From assembly GCF_017304615.1 (NCBI RefSeq), contig NZ_JAFKLZ010000004.1, positions 1 through 64,000 of the forward strand: a stretch of 64,000 bases of DNA, given 5' to 3'. Position 1 is the stretch's first letter. Every line of letters starts with the position of its first letter. This document shows positions 1-9,050 of the stretch, piece by piece. Source of the DNA: Sphingomonas sp. (GTDB lineage: Bacteria > Pseudomonadota > Alphaproteobacteria > Sphingomonadales > Sphingomonadaceae). The notes under the pieces are model-generated. The model was not told the DNA's origin. It did no database searches and worked only from the letters and a program-made list of their open reading frames with translations. Position numbers and translations under genes: made by a program.

Positions 1-51
1 ATCAGAATATTCTATGGGCGGTCGGATGGGGGAGCGGGCCGGTGCCGTTCT

Positions 52-864
52 TCATGACTGGCAGTTCGGACACCAGAAGGTTGATCGCCCCCCTTCGGTA
101 TAGCGCTTGACGGTGCCGCTGCACCCGCACGGCGCGCCCTCCCGGCCGTAAACGAGGAACTCCTTCGAGAAATAGCCGAGATTGCCGTCGGGGTGCGCGA
201 AGTCGCGCAGCGACGATCCTCCAGCCGCGATCGCCGATTCGAGGACGGCGCGAATTTCGGTCACCAGTCGATCGAGCTTGGGCAGACTGATCTTCCCTGC
301 TTCGCGTTTCGGCGAGATCCGCGCGGCGTAAAGCGCTTCGCAGACGTAGATGTTGCCCAATCCGGCGACGACGCGCTGGTCGAGCAGCATCTGCTTGATC
401 GACGCGATGCGGCCCTTGAGCGCACGTTTCAAATAGGTTCCGGTCAGGTCGGGTCCCAGCGGCTCCGGCCCCAACGCCTTGAACGCCGGGAAGTCGGCAA
501 GGCTCGCGGTCGGCACCAGATCGACCGACCCGAATCGCCGTGGATCGTTAAGCGCGACGCTACGCCCCTCCCCGGTCTCGATAACCAGATGGTCGTGCTT
601 CTCCGGCTCGCTCGGATCGACTCGCCACCGCCCCGACATGCCGAGGTGGAAGATCATCGTGTCGCCACGATCGGTATCGATCAGCCCGTATTTCGCCCGA
701 CGGCCGAGGCCCGTGACGGTCGCCCCGGTCATCCGCTGCGCCAGATCGTCGGGGAACGGACGGCGCAGATCGCCGCGCCGCGTGACGACGCTTGTCAGGC
801 GCTGTCCGTTCAGAACGGGCTCCAGTCCGCGGACGGTGGTTTCGACTTCGGGCAGTTCCGGCAC
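52..864 (-). CDS. mutM: Formamidopyrimidine-DNA glycosylase (Fpg/MutM)
   Basis: Base-excision repair enzyme that removes oxidised purines such as 8-oxoguanine and nicks the abasic site. The 270-residue product begins MPELPEVET, giving the catalytic Pro2/Glu3 of the family once Met1 is removed, and ends in a zinc finger (Cys pairs near residues 245-247 and 265-268, followed by Q). The first pair is spaced C-x-C rather than the textbook C-x-x-C, a variation I believe occurs in the family. Length is normal. It is transcribed divergently from ubiE with 56 bases between the start codons. Confidence 0.97.
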   Translation of the reverse strand: MPELPEVETTVRGLEPVLNGQRLTSVVTRRGDLRRPFPDDLAQRMTGATVTGLGRRAKYGLIDTDRGDTMIFHLGMSGRWRVDPSEPEKHDHLVIETGEGRSVALNDPRRFGSVDLVPTASLADFPAFKALGPEPLGPDLTGTYLKRALKGRIASIKQMLLDQRVVAGLGNIYVCEALYAARISPKREAGKISLPKLDRLVTEIRAVLESAIAAGGSSLRDFAHPDGNLGYFSKEFLVYGREGAPCGCSGTVKRYTEGGRSTFWCPNCQS

Positions 865-920
865 ACGCCGCAGCTAGGTTGCGTTTGCCCCGGCCACAAG
901 CGCTCGCTAGAGCCGCGCCC

Positions 921-1652
921 ATGACCGATACCGTTTCCTTCGGCTACGAAGATGTCTCGCCCGAAGAAAAGACCGCGCGCGTCGGCGGCGTCTTCGCCAG
1001 CGTGGCGTCGAGCTACGACGTGATGAACGACGCCATGTCGGGCGGCCTGCACCGCGTGTGGAAGGACGTGTTCGTCCGCCGCGTAAAGCCGCGCGAGGGC
1101 GAAACGATCCTCGACATGGCGGGCGGCACCGGCGACATCGCGTTCCGGCTGGCGAAGTCAGGCGCGGCCGTAACCGTCGCCGACATCAACCCGGCGATGC
1201 TGGAAGTCGGGATCGAACGCGCCGCCAAGCGCGGGATCGACGGACTGGTGTGGTCGGAAGCGAATGCCGAGACGCTGCAATGGCCCGACCGCTTCTTCGA
1301 CGCCTACACGATCGCGTTCGGCATCCGGAACGTGACCGACATCCCCACGGCATTGCGCGAGGCGCATCGCGTACTGAAGCGCGGCGGGCGGTTCTTCGTC
1401 CTCGAATTTTCGACGACGCTCTGGCCCGGGTTCGCCGATGTCTATGACGCCTACTCGCATCATATCGTGCCCAAGGTCGGCAAGGCGATCGCGGGGGACG
1501 AGGACAGCTATCGCTACCTGATCGAATCGATCCGCCGCTTCCCCAACATGGCGCGGTTCAAGGAGATGATCGGCGAGGCCGGGTTCGTCCAGACCAAGGT
1601 CGAGCCGATGCTCGGCGGGCTCGTCGCCATCCATAGCGGCTGGAAGATTTGA
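921..1652 (+). CDS. ubiE: Ubiquinone/menaquinone biosynthesis C-methyltransferase UbiE
   Basis: SAM-dependent C-methylation step of ubiquinone biosynthesis. The 243-residue protein has the family N-terminus (FGYEDVSPEEKTARVGGVF), the SAM-binding glycine motif DMAGGTGDIAF near residue 65, and the FAFGIRNV-type motif (here IAFGIRNVTD) near 130. The ATG at 921 is chosen because an open frame extending upstream would run into the divergent mutM. Its TGA overlaps the TTG start of ubiB (TTGA), so the two are translationally coupled. Confidence 0.97.
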   Translation: MTDTVSFGYEDVSPEEKTARVGGVFASVASSYDVMNDAMSGGLHRVWKDVFVRRVKPREGETILDMAGGTGDIAFRLAKSGAAVTVADINPAMLEVGIERAAKRGIDGLVWSEANAETLQWPDRFFDAYTIAFGIRNVTDIPTALREAHRVLKRGGRFFVLEFSTTLWPGFADVYDAYSHHIVPKVGKAIAGDEDSYRYLIESIRRFPNMARFKEMIGEAGFVQTKVEPMLGGLVAIHSGWKI

Positions 1653-3184
1653 CCTCTCCGATCGTCCATACCTGGCGCCTGCTGAAATGGGGCCGCATCC
1701 TCGCGCGCCACGGCGCGTTGCGCGGGATTGAGCGCGATCCCAACACGCCGCCCAAATTGCGCCGGCTGGTCAAGCTTGCGCGGTTCGGCGCGCGGGTGCC
1801 CAAGGTGCCGCGCTATGCCGATGCGTTCCAGGCGATCGGGCCGGCCGCGATCAAGCTCGGCCAGACGCTCGCGACGCGGCCCGACCTGGTGGGCGAGGAT
1901 GCCGCGCACGATCTGATGCGGCTGCAGGATGCTTTGCCGCCGCTCCCCTTCGACACGATTCGCCGCGCGATCGAGGCGGGGCTCGGCCGCCCGGTCGAGC
2001 AACTCTTCACCTCGATCGACGAAACCGCGGTCGGCGCGGCGTCGATCGCACAGGTCCATCGCGCGGTGACGCTCGAGGGCGCGGACGTGGCGGTGAAGGT
2101 GCTGCGGCCCGGCGTCGAGGAGGATTTCTCCAAGGCGATCGACACCTATCAATGGGCGGCCGCGCAGGTCGAGGCGATGGGCGGCGAACTCGCCCGCTTG
2201 CGCCCGCGGCTCGTCATCGAGACGTTCAAGCGCTGGACCGCGCGCGAGCTCGACTTGCGGCGCGAGGCGGCCTCGGCGTCCGAACTCGCCGAGGCGATGC
2301 ATGCCGAGCCCGACTATATCGTCCCCGCGATCGACTGGCAGCGGACCAGCGGGCGCGTGCTGACGTTGGAATGGATCGACGGGGTCAAGCTCGCCAACCG
2401 CGACCGGCTGATCGCGGCGGGGCACGACACGCACAAGCTCGCGCACGTGCTGGTCAACGCGTTCCTGCGCCAGGCGATTTCCGAAGGTTTCTTCCACGCC
2501 GACATGCACCAGGGGAATCTGTTCGCGACGCCGGACGGCAAGATCGCGGCGATCGATTTCGGCATCATGGGGCGGATCGACCGGCGCGCGCGGGTATGGC
2601 TGGCGGAGATCCTCTACGGGCTGATCACCGGCAACTACAAACGCGTCGCCGAAATCCATTTCGAGGCGGGCTATGTGCCGGCGCACCACAATGTCGCGGA
2701 GTTCGCGACCGCCTTGCGCGCGGTCGGCGAGCCGATGCGCGGGCTGCCGGTCAAGGACATGTCGGTGGGCATGATGCTCGACGGGCTGTTCAAGATCACG
2801 CGTGATTTCGACATGCAGACCCAGCCGCACCTGCTGCTGTTGCAGAAGACGATGGTGATGGTCGAGGGCGTCGCGACCAGCCTCGATCCCGATATCAACA
2901 TGTGGGACACGGCGGCGCCGTTCATCAAGGAGTGGATCCGGACCGAACTGGGGCCGGAGGCGGCGGTCGCCGATCGGCTGATCCAGGATGTCCGCACGGT
3001 CGCCCGCCTGCCCGACCTGATCCGCCGCATCGAAGCACACTATCCTGCGCCAGGCGGCGCGCCCCCCGCCCCGCCACTCCAGGAGATCGAGGTGGTGCGA
3101 ATCGGTGGCGGGTGGCGCTATCTGGCGGTCGCGGTGCTGAGCGCGGGGCTTGCGGTCGCGGCGACCTGGGCGATCGTCCACTGA
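1649..3184 (+). CDS. ubiB: UbiB/ABC1 atypical kinase, ubiquinone biosynthesis
   Basis: Atypical protein-kinase-like ATPase needed for ubiquinone biosynthesis at the inner membrane. The 511-residue product has the family KxGQ motif (AIKLGQTLATRPDL near residue 70), an ATP-binding AVKVLRPG stretch, the catalytic-loop-like DMHQGNLF and metal-binding IDFGIMGRI motifs near 290-310, and a C-terminal hydrophobic anchor. It begins with TTG inside the ubiE stop, and its TGA overlaps the next ATG by one base. Confidence 0.96.
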   Translation: MTSPIVHTWRLLKWGRILARHGALRGIERDPNTPPKLRRLVKLARFGARVPKVPRYADAFQAIGPAAIKLGQTLATRPDLVGEDAAHDLMRLQDALPPLPFDTIRRAIEAGLGRPVEQLFTSIDETAVGAASIAQVHRAVTLEGADVAVKVLRPGVEEDFSKAIDTYQWAAAQVEAMGGELARLRPRLVIETFKRWTARELDLRREAASASELAEAMHAEPDYIVPAIDWQRTSGRVLTLEWIDGVKLANRDRLIAAGHDTHKLAHVLVNAFLRQAISEGFFHADMHQGNLFATPDGKIAAIDFGIMGRIDRRARVWLAEILYGLITGNYKRVAEIHFEAGYVPAHHNVAEFATALRAVGEPMRGLPVKDMSVGMMLDGLFKITRDFDMQTQPHLLLLQKTMVMVEGVATSLDPDINMWDTAAPFIKEWIRTELGPEAAVADRLIQDVRTVARLPDLIRRIEAHYPAPGGAPPAPPLQEIEVVRIGGGWRYLAVAVLSAGLAVAATWAIVH

Positions 3185-4290
3185 TGGCGATCTGGCTCGC
3201 CGAGCCGTCGCGTTTCGCCGGGGTGCCGAAGGGCCGTGCACGGTTGGGGCTGGTCGCCCTGATGCTGCTGTTGCTTGCGACACTGACCGCGCTCTCCGTG
3301 CCGCAGCCAGCCGCAGTTAGCGGCGATCCGAATAAGCGCTCCGACGATCAGGCCGATGTCGTGCTCTACGAATCGATCGTCGACGGCGTGCGGCACGGCG
3401 GCAATTATTACGAAATCGCGGCGCACCAGCTACGGATCGGCGACTATCCGATGAAGCCGTTCGTCACCTTCCGCTTGCCGACCCTCGCGGTGGTGCAGGC
3501 GCTGATGCCCGGCTGGGCAGTCATCGGTTTGCTCTATTTCCTCGCGGCGTGCGTCATGCTGGCATGGTTCGTCCGGTTGCGCCCTGCCTTCGCGCGGCCA
3601 CCGCCGCTGATCCTGGCCATGGTCCTGCTCGCCGGTGGCATAGGCGCGTTCGTCCAGACCGAACTCGCGGCGTTCCATGAGGTGTGGGCGGGTCTGCTCA
3701 TCGCGCTCAGCCTCGCACTGCGCCGGCCGGGCCACTGGGTCGCGGCGGCCGGGATCGGCGCTTTGGCGATGCTGATCCGCGAGACCGCTGCGCTCTACGT
3801 CGCGATCATGTTCCTCCTCGCGCTCGCCGAAGGAGACCGCAAGGAAGCCGCCGGCTGGGCTGCGGGGGTCGCGTTGCTCGCGATCGCCGTCTTCGCGCAC
3901 GCTCATGCCGTAGCGCAGGTGGTCCAGCCCTTCGACCCAGAATCGCCCGGCTGGTCGGGGATGCTCGGCTTCGGATTTTTCGTCGAGGCAATGACGCTGT
4001 CGACCGCGTTGCGGCTCGCGCCGATTTGGTTGGCCGCCCTGCTGATGGGCTTGACGCTGTTCGGCTGGGCGGCGTGGCGCGACGGCACCGGTATCCGCGC
4101 GTTCGCGACCTTTTGCATCTACGCGGTCCTGATCGGCCTGTTCGGGCGGGTCGACACCTTCTATTGGGGGCTGATGGTGGCGCCCGCGATCCTGATCGGC
4201 CTGGCCTTCGCACCCGACGGGCTGAAGGACCTGATCGCCGCCGCCTTCCCCAAGCGCCGCAAGATCACCGTGACGAGGCTGACCCCATGA
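3184..4290 (+). CDS. Conserved multi-pass membrane protein of unknown function
   Basis: A 368-residue integral membrane protein with roughly eight to nine hydrophobic segments, starting just after a short basic N-terminus. I do not recognise a defined family; the arrangement (one N-terminal helix, a soluble loop of about 70 residues containing YYEIAAHQLR and RLPTLA, then a bundle of helices) recalls GT-C-type membrane glycosyltransferases or EpsG-like proteins, but no catalytic motif can be assigned. It is locked into the ubiB-coaC run: one-base overlap upstream and an ATGA overlap with coaC downstream, so it is certainly co-expressed. Confidence 0.85.
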   Translation: MAIWLAEPSRFAGVPKGRARLGLVALMLLLLATLTALSVPQPAAVSGDPNKRSDDQADVVLYESIVDGVRHGGNYYEIAAHQLRIGDYPMKPFVTFRLPTLAVVQALMPGWAVIGLLYFLAACVMLAWFVRLRPAFARPPPLILAMVLLAGGIGAFVQTELAAFHEVWAGLLIALSLALRRPGHWVAAAGIGALAMLIRETAALYVAIMFLLALAEGDRKEAAGWAAGVALLAIAVFAHAHAVAQVVQPFDPESPGWSGMLGFGFFVEAMTLSTALRLAPIWLAALLMGLTLFGWAAWRDGTGIRAFATFCIYAVLIGLFGRVDTFYWGLMVAPAILIGLAFAPDGLKDLIAAAFPKRRKITVTRLTP

Positions 4291-4820
4291 AGCGCATCCT
4301 GCTGATCGTCGGCGGCGGCATCGCGGCCTACAAAGCGTGTGAGTTGATCAGGCTGGCGCGCAAGGCCGGGATAGGCGTCAAGTGCGTGCTGACCGCGAGC
4401 GGCCAGCAGTTCATCACGCCGATGACGCTGGCGGCGCTGTCCGAGGAACAGGTCTACACCTCGCTCTGGGATCTCAAGGACGAGACCGAGATGGGGCATA
4501 TCCAGCTCAGCCGCGAGGCCGACCTGATCGTCGTCGCGCCAGCCACGGCAGACTTGATGGCGAAAATGGCGGCGGGGATCGCGGACGACCTTGCGACGAC
4601 GCTGCTGCTCGCAACCGACAAGCCGGTGCTGGTCGCGCCCGCGATGAACGTGCGGATGTGGCAACACCCCGCGACCGTGCGCAATGTCGCGACCTTACGC
4701 GACGATGGCGTCACGGTGCTCGAACCCGACGAAGGCCCGATGGCGTGTGGCGAGTTCGGTCCCGGGCGCTTGCCCGAGCCCGAGGCGATCCTGAAGGCGA
4801 TCCAGGCCAAGCTCGTCTGA
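4287..4820 (+). CDS. coaC: Phosphopantothenoylcysteine decarboxylase (CoaC half of split CoaBC)
   Basis: Flavin-dependent decarboxylase in coenzyme A synthesis. The 177 residues match the N-terminal half of bacterial CoaBC: GGGIAAYKACELIR at the start, the FMN-binding VVAPATADLMAKMAAGIADDL region, the PAMN motif (VAPAMNVRMW) and the flap GPMACGEFGPGR that contributes the catalytic Cys. It ends in TGA at the position where the linker to CoaB normally lies. The CoaB half follows as a separate gene in another frame after one base. Confidence 0.94.
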   Translation: MKRILLIVGGGIAAYKACELIRLARKAGIGVKCVLTASGQQFITPMTLAALSEEQVYTSLWDLKDETEMGHIQLSREADLIVVAPATADLMAKMAAGIADDLATTLLLATDKPVLVAPAMNVRMWQHPATVRNVATLRDDGVTVLEPDEGPMACGEFGPGRLPEPEAILKAIQAKLV

Positions 4821-4821
4821 C

Positions 4822-5466
4822 GTGCTGACCGGCAAGCACATCATCGTCACTGCCGGCCCGACGCACGAGCCGATCGACCCCGTCCGCTATCTCGCCAACC
4901 GCTCGTCCGGGAAACAGGGCTTCGCGATTGCGGGCGCGCTGGCGGCGCTGGACGCGCGAGTTACGCTGATCGCGGGGCCGGTCACGCTGGTGACGCCGCC
5001 GGGGTGCGATCGCGTCGATGTCGAGACCGCGCTGGAGATGGCTACGGCAGTCGAAGGCGCCCTCCCCGCCGATGCCGCGGTGATGGTCGCCGCCGTCGCG
5101 GACTGGCGCGTCGAGGCCGCCGGGCAGAAGATCAAGAAGGACGCGGGCGGCCCGCCCGTGCTCCATCTTGTCGAGAATCCCGACATCCTAGCGGGTCTGT
5201 CACGCAATCCGCGTCGCCCCGCGCTCGTCATCGGGTTCGCCGCCGAGACCGAGCATGTCGTCGATCACGCCAAGGCCAAGCTGGCGAAGAAGGGCGCCGA
5301 CTGGATCGTCGCCAACGACGTCTCGGGCGACGTGATGGGCGGCGAGCGCAACGCCATCCATATCGTCACGGCGACCGGCGTCGAAAGCTGGCCCGATGCG
5401 CCGAAGGACGAGATCGCCCGCTTGCTCGCCGCGCGGATCGACGCCGCCATGGATAACCGCGGGTAA
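4822..5466 (+). CDS. coaB: Phosphopantothenate-cysteine ligase (CoaB half of split CoaBC)
   Basis: Condenses 4'-phosphopantothenate with cysteine. The 214-residue product starts at GTG and reads straight into the CoaB signature ITAGPTHEPIDPVRYLANRSSGKQG; later it has the VMVAAVADWR and KIKKD motifs around the active-site Asn/Lys region and ends at the normal CoaB terminus. It begins one base after the coaC stop in the +1 frame. Both halves are complete domains and each has a plausible start, so this looks like a true gene split rather than a damaged fused gene, although a frameshift cannot be excluded from sequence alone. Confidence 0.93.
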   Translation: MLTGKHIIVTAGPTHEPIDPVRYLANRSSGKQGFAIAGALAALDARVTLIAGPVTLVTPPGCDRVDVETALEMATAVEGALPADAAVMVAAVADWRVEAAGQKIKKDAGGPPVLHLVENPDILAGLSRNPRRPALVIGFAAETEHVVDHAKAKLAKKGADWIVANDVSGDVMGGERNAIHIVTATGVESWPDAPKDEIARLLAARIDAAMDNRG

Positions 5467-5515
5467 GCCAAAACGCGGAATCGCCCGATAACGTAAAGTA
5501 CGATACGCAGTCGCA

Positions 5516-5962
5516 ATGACCGATCCGATTCGCATTGGAATCAAAAGATTGCCCAACGGCGGCGGGCTGCCCCTGCCCGCTTATGCGACCGCAGGCGCGG
5601 CGGGAATGGATGTCGTCGCGGCGGAAGGCCTGCGGCTCGCGCCGGGTGCGCGCCACGCCGTCGCGACCGGCTTCGCGATCGCGATTCCCGAGGGATACGA
5701 GGTTCAGGTCCGCCCGCGCTCCGGTCTGGCGCTGAAACACGGTGTCACTTGCCTCAACACGCCGGGCACGATCGATCACGACTATCGCGGCGAGGTGAAG
5801 GTCATCCTCGCCAATCTGGGCGACGAGCCGTTCGAAATTGCGCGGGGCGACCGCATCGCCCAACTCGTTCCGGCCCCGGTTCAACGCGCAACGCTGGACG
5901 AGGTCGATGAACTTGGCGAAACAGTCCGAGGTAGCGGAGGCTTCGGCTCGACCGGAATATGA
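5516..5962 (+). CDS. dut: Deoxyuridine 5'-triphosphate nucleotidohydrolase (dUTPase)
   Basis: Hydrolyses dUTP to dUMP and pyrophosphate, keeping uracil out of DNA and feeding dTMP synthesis. The 148-residue trimeric-type dUTPase shows the five family motifs: [38 protein letters not shown] and the glycine-rich C-terminal [10 protein letters not shown]. Its TGA overlaps the start of the next gene (ATGA). Confidence 0.97.
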   Translation: MTDPIRIGIKRLPNGGGLPLPAYATAGAAGMDVVAAEGLRLAPGARHAVATGFAIAIPEGYEVQVRPRSGLALKHGVTCLNTPGTIDHDYRGEVKVILANLGDEPFEIARGDRIAQLVPAPVQRATLDEVDELGETVRGSGGFGSTGI

Positions 5963-6339
5963 TTGCATTGTTTCTGGCGTTGCAGGCCGCGGTGAGCGTC
6001 GCCGCGCCCCCGGCTGACTGGTCGGCATTGCCGCCGCTCCGGCTGTCCAATACCCCCGACTATGCGGCGCTGATGACGCAGTTCGTCCATGACGAAGTCG
6101 TCGCGGGACGCTGTGCCGTGCCCCCAGCGGTCGGGGGCAAGGTCAGCATCACGGTCGATATGGTCGTGCTCGTGTCGTCTAATGGCGAAGCGCTACGCAT
6201 CGTGCCTAAGACGATCAACTGCCCGACAGTAGAGCAATTCGCCGCCGGCGTCGTCCAGAAGGCCGCGCGCGGCAACGTCGTCGGCTCGCCGCCGGCGACG
6301 GATAGCTGGTATCGGACGGGGATGACGCTTAGCTGGTAA
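5959..6339 (+). CDS. Small exported protein of unknown function
   Basis: A 126-residue protein with an N-terminal hydrophobic stretch ([18 protein letters not shown]) that looks like a short signal peptide with an Ala-x-Ala-type cleavage region. The remainder is soluble, with two Cys near residues 51 and 82 that could form a disulphide, and a strand-rich section ([25 protein letters not shown]) resembling the C-terminal domain fold of TonB-like proteins; that resemblance is only by eye. It overlaps dut by four bases and precedes moeB by two, so it belongs to the same operon. Confidence 0.8.
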   Translation: MIALFLALQAAVSVAAPPADWSALPPLRLSNTPDYAALMTQFVHDEVVAGRCAVPPAVGGKVSITVDMVVLVSSNGEALRIVPKTINCPTVEQFAAGVVQKAARGNVVGSPPATDSWYRTGMTLSW

Positions 6340-6341
6340 GC

Positions 6342-7088
6342 GTGATTCTCAGCGATCAGGACCTGACCCGGTTCGCCCGGCATATCGTGTTGAAGGAAAT
6401 CGGCGGCGCCGGACAGGCGCGGCTGCTGGAGAGTCATGTCGCGGTGATCGGCGCGGGCGGGATCGGATCGCCCGCACTGCAATATCTCGTCGCCGCGGGG
6501 ATCGGACGGATCACGATCGTCGATGACGATACCGTCGACCTGTCGAACTTGCAGCGACAGACGTTGTTCGGGGTCGCCGACATTGGGGCGGGAAAGGTGG
6601 AGGCGGCGGCGGCGGCGTTGGCGCGGCTCGATGCGGGCACGACGATCAAACGACATTCGGTTCGGATCGATGCTGACAATGCGGAAAGCATACTCGCCGG
6701 CGCGAATGCCGTACTCGACGGCAGCGACAATTTCGCAACGCGCCTCGCCGTCGCTGACGCGACGCTCGCCCTGCGCATCCCGTTGATCTCCGCGGCCGTC
6801 ACCCAATTCGAAGGACAACTCGGCGTCTATCGCGGGTGGGAGGACGACAAACCCTGCTACCGCTGTTTCGTCGGCAGCGACCCGGACCACGAGGGCGTGA
6901 GCTGCGCCGACGTCGGCGTGCTCGGCGCGATGGCGGGAGTGATGGGCAGCCTGGCCGCGCTGGAAGTCATCCGCGCGATCGTGCCGTTCGGCGACGACAG
7001 TGCGGGCAAATTGCTGCTCGCGGACGCGCTGTCGCTGCGGTTCCGGACGATAGCATTGCCCAAGGATCCGGGCTGCGGATGCAATTAA
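6342..7088 (+). CDS. moeB: MoeB/ThiF-family E1-like adenylyltransferase
   Basis: Adenylates the C-terminal glycine of a ubiquitin-like sulphur carrier (MoaD or ThiS). The 248 residues open with the family RFARHIVLKEIGGAGQ motif, have a Rossmann GAGGIGSPALQYL motif near residue 37, the substrate-binding DLSNLQRQ segment, the DGSDNFATR catalytic Asp region and a CxxC pair (CYRC) for zinc near residue 173 with a second pair at the C-terminus (CGC). MoeB and ThiF cannot be separated confidently here. GTG start. The TAA stop shares TTAA with the stop of the convergent rfbB. Confidence 0.9.
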   Translation: MILSDQDLTRFARHIVLKEIGGAGQARLLESHVAVIGAGGIGSPALQYLVAAGIGRITIVDDDTVDLSNLQRQTLFGVADIGAGKVEAAAAALARLDAGTTIKRHSVRIDADNAESILAGANAVLDGSDNFATRLAVADATLALRIPLISAAVTQFEGQLGVYRGWEDDKPCYRCFVGSDPDHEGVSCADVGVLGAMAGVMGSLAALEVIRAIVPFGDDSAGKLLLADALSLRFRTIALPKDPGCGCN

Positions 7089-8152
7089 CCCCGGCCGACC
7101 CGCTCCAGCGTCCAATCGCCAACGGCCCAGCGATCGCCGTGCTCGACGTACCAGTCGACCGTTGCCGAGAGGCCTTCCACAAAACTGATCTGTGGCTTCC
7201 AACCCAGCTCGGTCTCGATCTTCGACGGATCGATCGCATAGCGGCGGTCATGCCCCGGGCGATCGGCGACGAATTCGATCAGGCCGCGCCGCTCGCGTCC
7301 GATCGGCAGTCGCGTGTCGAGCAGGTCGCAAATCCTCGCAACCGTCACGATGTTGCTATGCTCCTCCCGCGCGCCGATCGCGTAGGTCTCGCCGACGCGC
7401 CCGCGCTCGAACACAGCCTGGAGCGCGGCGGCGTGATCCTCGACGTGAAGCCAGTCACGCACGTTCGCGCCGTTGCCATAAACCGGCAGCGGCTCGCCCC
7501 GTAACGCCTTCAGAATCGTCAGCGAGATCAGCTTTTCAGGCGCCTGCCACGGGCCGTAATTGTTGGAGCAGTTCGTTACGACAACCGGTAGGCCATAGGT
7601 GTGATGCCAGGCGCGGACGAGATGATCCGACGCCGCCTTGGACGCCGAATAAGGCGACGAAGGACGATAGGGCGACGATTCGTCGAACTTGCCGGTATCG
7701 AAGTCGAGATCGCCGAACACTTCGTCGGTCGATACGTGGTGAAAACGAAAAGCCGACTTTGCGTCGAAACTCAGCTTTTCCCAATAATCCCTTGCGGCAT
7801 CGAGCAATTCATAGGTGCCGACGATATTCGTCGCGACGAATGCGCCAGGGCCATCGATCGAGCGATCGACATGACTTTCCGCCGCAAGGTGAACGATCGT
7901 CTCCACACCCTCCGCCGCCAGCAATTCGGAAACCAGCCGGCGATCGGCAATGTCTCCCCGGACGAAGCGATAATTGGGCTTCCTTTCTACGTCAGCCAAA
8001 GCCGCTGGCGCGGCCGCGTAAGTCAACTTGTCGAGATTGACGACCCGACGCCCCTGCCCGACCAACCGCCGGACGAGCGCGGAGCCGATAAACCCTGAGC
8101 CGCCCGTAACTAGAATGGTCGGCGGCTCGCGCCCGATATTCCGAATGCTCAT
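7085..8152 (-). CDS. rfbB: dTDP-glucose 4,6-dehydratase
   Basis: Converts dTDP-glucose to dTDP-4-keto-6-deoxyglucose. The 355-residue SDR-family enzyme has the NAD-binding [13 protein letters not shown] motif near residue 16, the [11 protein letters not shown] catalytic Asp-Glu pair around 140, and the [15 protein letters not shown]yr/Lys motif near 165, plus [10 protein letters not shown]. Its start overlaps the stop of rfbA by four bases. Neither rfbC nor rfbD is present in the window, so the fate of the keto sugar is open. Confidence 0.95.
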   Translation of the reverse strand: MSIRNIGREPPTILVTGGSGFIGSALVRRLVGQGRRVVNLDKLTYAAAPAALADVERKPNYRFVRGDIADRRLVSELLAAEGVETIVHLAAESHVDRSIDGPGAFVATNIVGTYELLDAARDYWEKLSFDAKSAFRFHHVSTDEVFGDLDFDTGKFDESSPYRPSSPYSASKAASDHLVRAWHHTYGLPVVVTNCSNNYGPWQAPEKLISLTILKALRGEPLPVYGNGANVRDWLHVEDHAAALQAVFERGRVGETYAIGAREEHSNIVTVARICDLLDTRLPIGRERRGLIEFVADRPGHDRRYAIDPSKIETELGWKPQISFVEGLSATVDWYVEHGDRWAVGDWTLERVGRG

Positions 8153-9009
8153 GCCGCCATTTTTCGCAGATAAGAGGCGTAATCACCACCCATTTGCGCC
8201 GCTCGATCGAGCAAGGCTTCCCGATCCAGCCATCCCAATTGCAGTCCGATCTCTTCCGGGCAGGCGATCTTGACCCCCATGCGATGTTCGATCGCCCGGA
8301 CGAAGCTCGACGCTTCGTAGAGACTGTCGTGCGTGCCGGTATCGAGCCAGACGTTGCCGCGCCCCAGCAGACTGACGGTCAGGTCGCCGCGGGCGCGATA
8401 GGCGTTGAGAACATCGACAATCTCGGTCTCGCCGCGTACCGAAGGCTTGAGCGACTTGGCGAACTCGACCACGTCCGGGTCACAGAAATAGAGGCCAGTC
8501 ACCGCCCAGTTCGTTTCGGGCCGCGTCGGCTTCTCCTCGATCGACGTCACAGTGCCGTCGGCTTTGAACGACACCACACCGTACCGTTCGGGATCAGTCA
8601 CCTGATAGGCGAATACCGTCGCGCCGGTCGCTTTGGCCGCCGCCTCGCGGCACCGCGCGCCAAGTTGGTCGCCGTGAAAGATGTTGTCGCCGAGGATCAG
8701 CGCACAGCCTTCGCCGTTCAGGAACCGCTCGCCGATCACGAACGCTTCGGGCAAACCGCCCGGTTTTTCCTGCTCCGCATAGCTAAGCGACACACCGAAC
8801 GCGCCGCCATCGCCGAGCAGCGCTTCGAATGCCGGCAAATCGCGTGGCGTCGTGATGACGAGAATCTCGCGGATGCCCGCCAGCATCAGGATCGACAGCG
8901 GATAATAGATCATCGGCTTGTCGAATACCGGCAACAGCTGCTTGGACACGGCCAAGGTCGCCGGATAGAGCCGCGTGCCGCGTCCGCCCGCCAGGATGAT
9001 GCCTTTCAT
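8149..9009 (-). CDS. rfbA: Glucose-1-phosphate thymidylyltransferase
   Basis: Makes dTDP-glucose from glucose-1-phosphate and dTTP, supplying RfbB. The 286-residue protein starts with the nucleotidyltransferase motif [14 protein letters not shown] followed by [19 protein letters not shown], and has the metal-binding [10 protein letters not shown] near residue 110 and the [18 protein letters not shown] segment. Upstream of rfbB in a two-gene operon, separated from galU by about 40 bases. Confidence 0.96.
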   Translation of the reverse strand: MKGIILAGGRGTRLYPATLAVSKQLLPVFDKPMIYYPLSILMLAGIREILVITTPRDLPAFEALLGDGGAFGVSLSYAEQEKPGGLPEAFVIGERFLNGEGCALILGDNIFHGDQLGARCREAAAKATGATVFAYQVTDPERYGVVSFKADGTVTSIEEKPTRPETNWAVTGLYFCDPDVVEFAKSLKPSVRGETEIVDVLNAYRARGDLTVSLLGRGNVWLDTGTHDSLYEASSFVRAIEHRMGVKIACPEEIGLQLGWLDREALLDRAAQMGGDYASYLRKMAA

Positions 9010-9050
9010 CCCGGCAGGTGTAATGTTGAAGCGTTAAGTCCGCGTAAGTC

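Noticed and set aside
193..924. 243-codon plus-strand frame opposite mutM
   Set aside because: Shadow of mutM; no recognisable motif and it runs into the ubiE start.
1514..3283. 589-codon open frame on the minus strand opposite ubiB
   Set aside because: Arg/Asp/His-rich composition typical of the antisense of a high-GC gene, no domain, and ubiB on the other strand is unambiguous.
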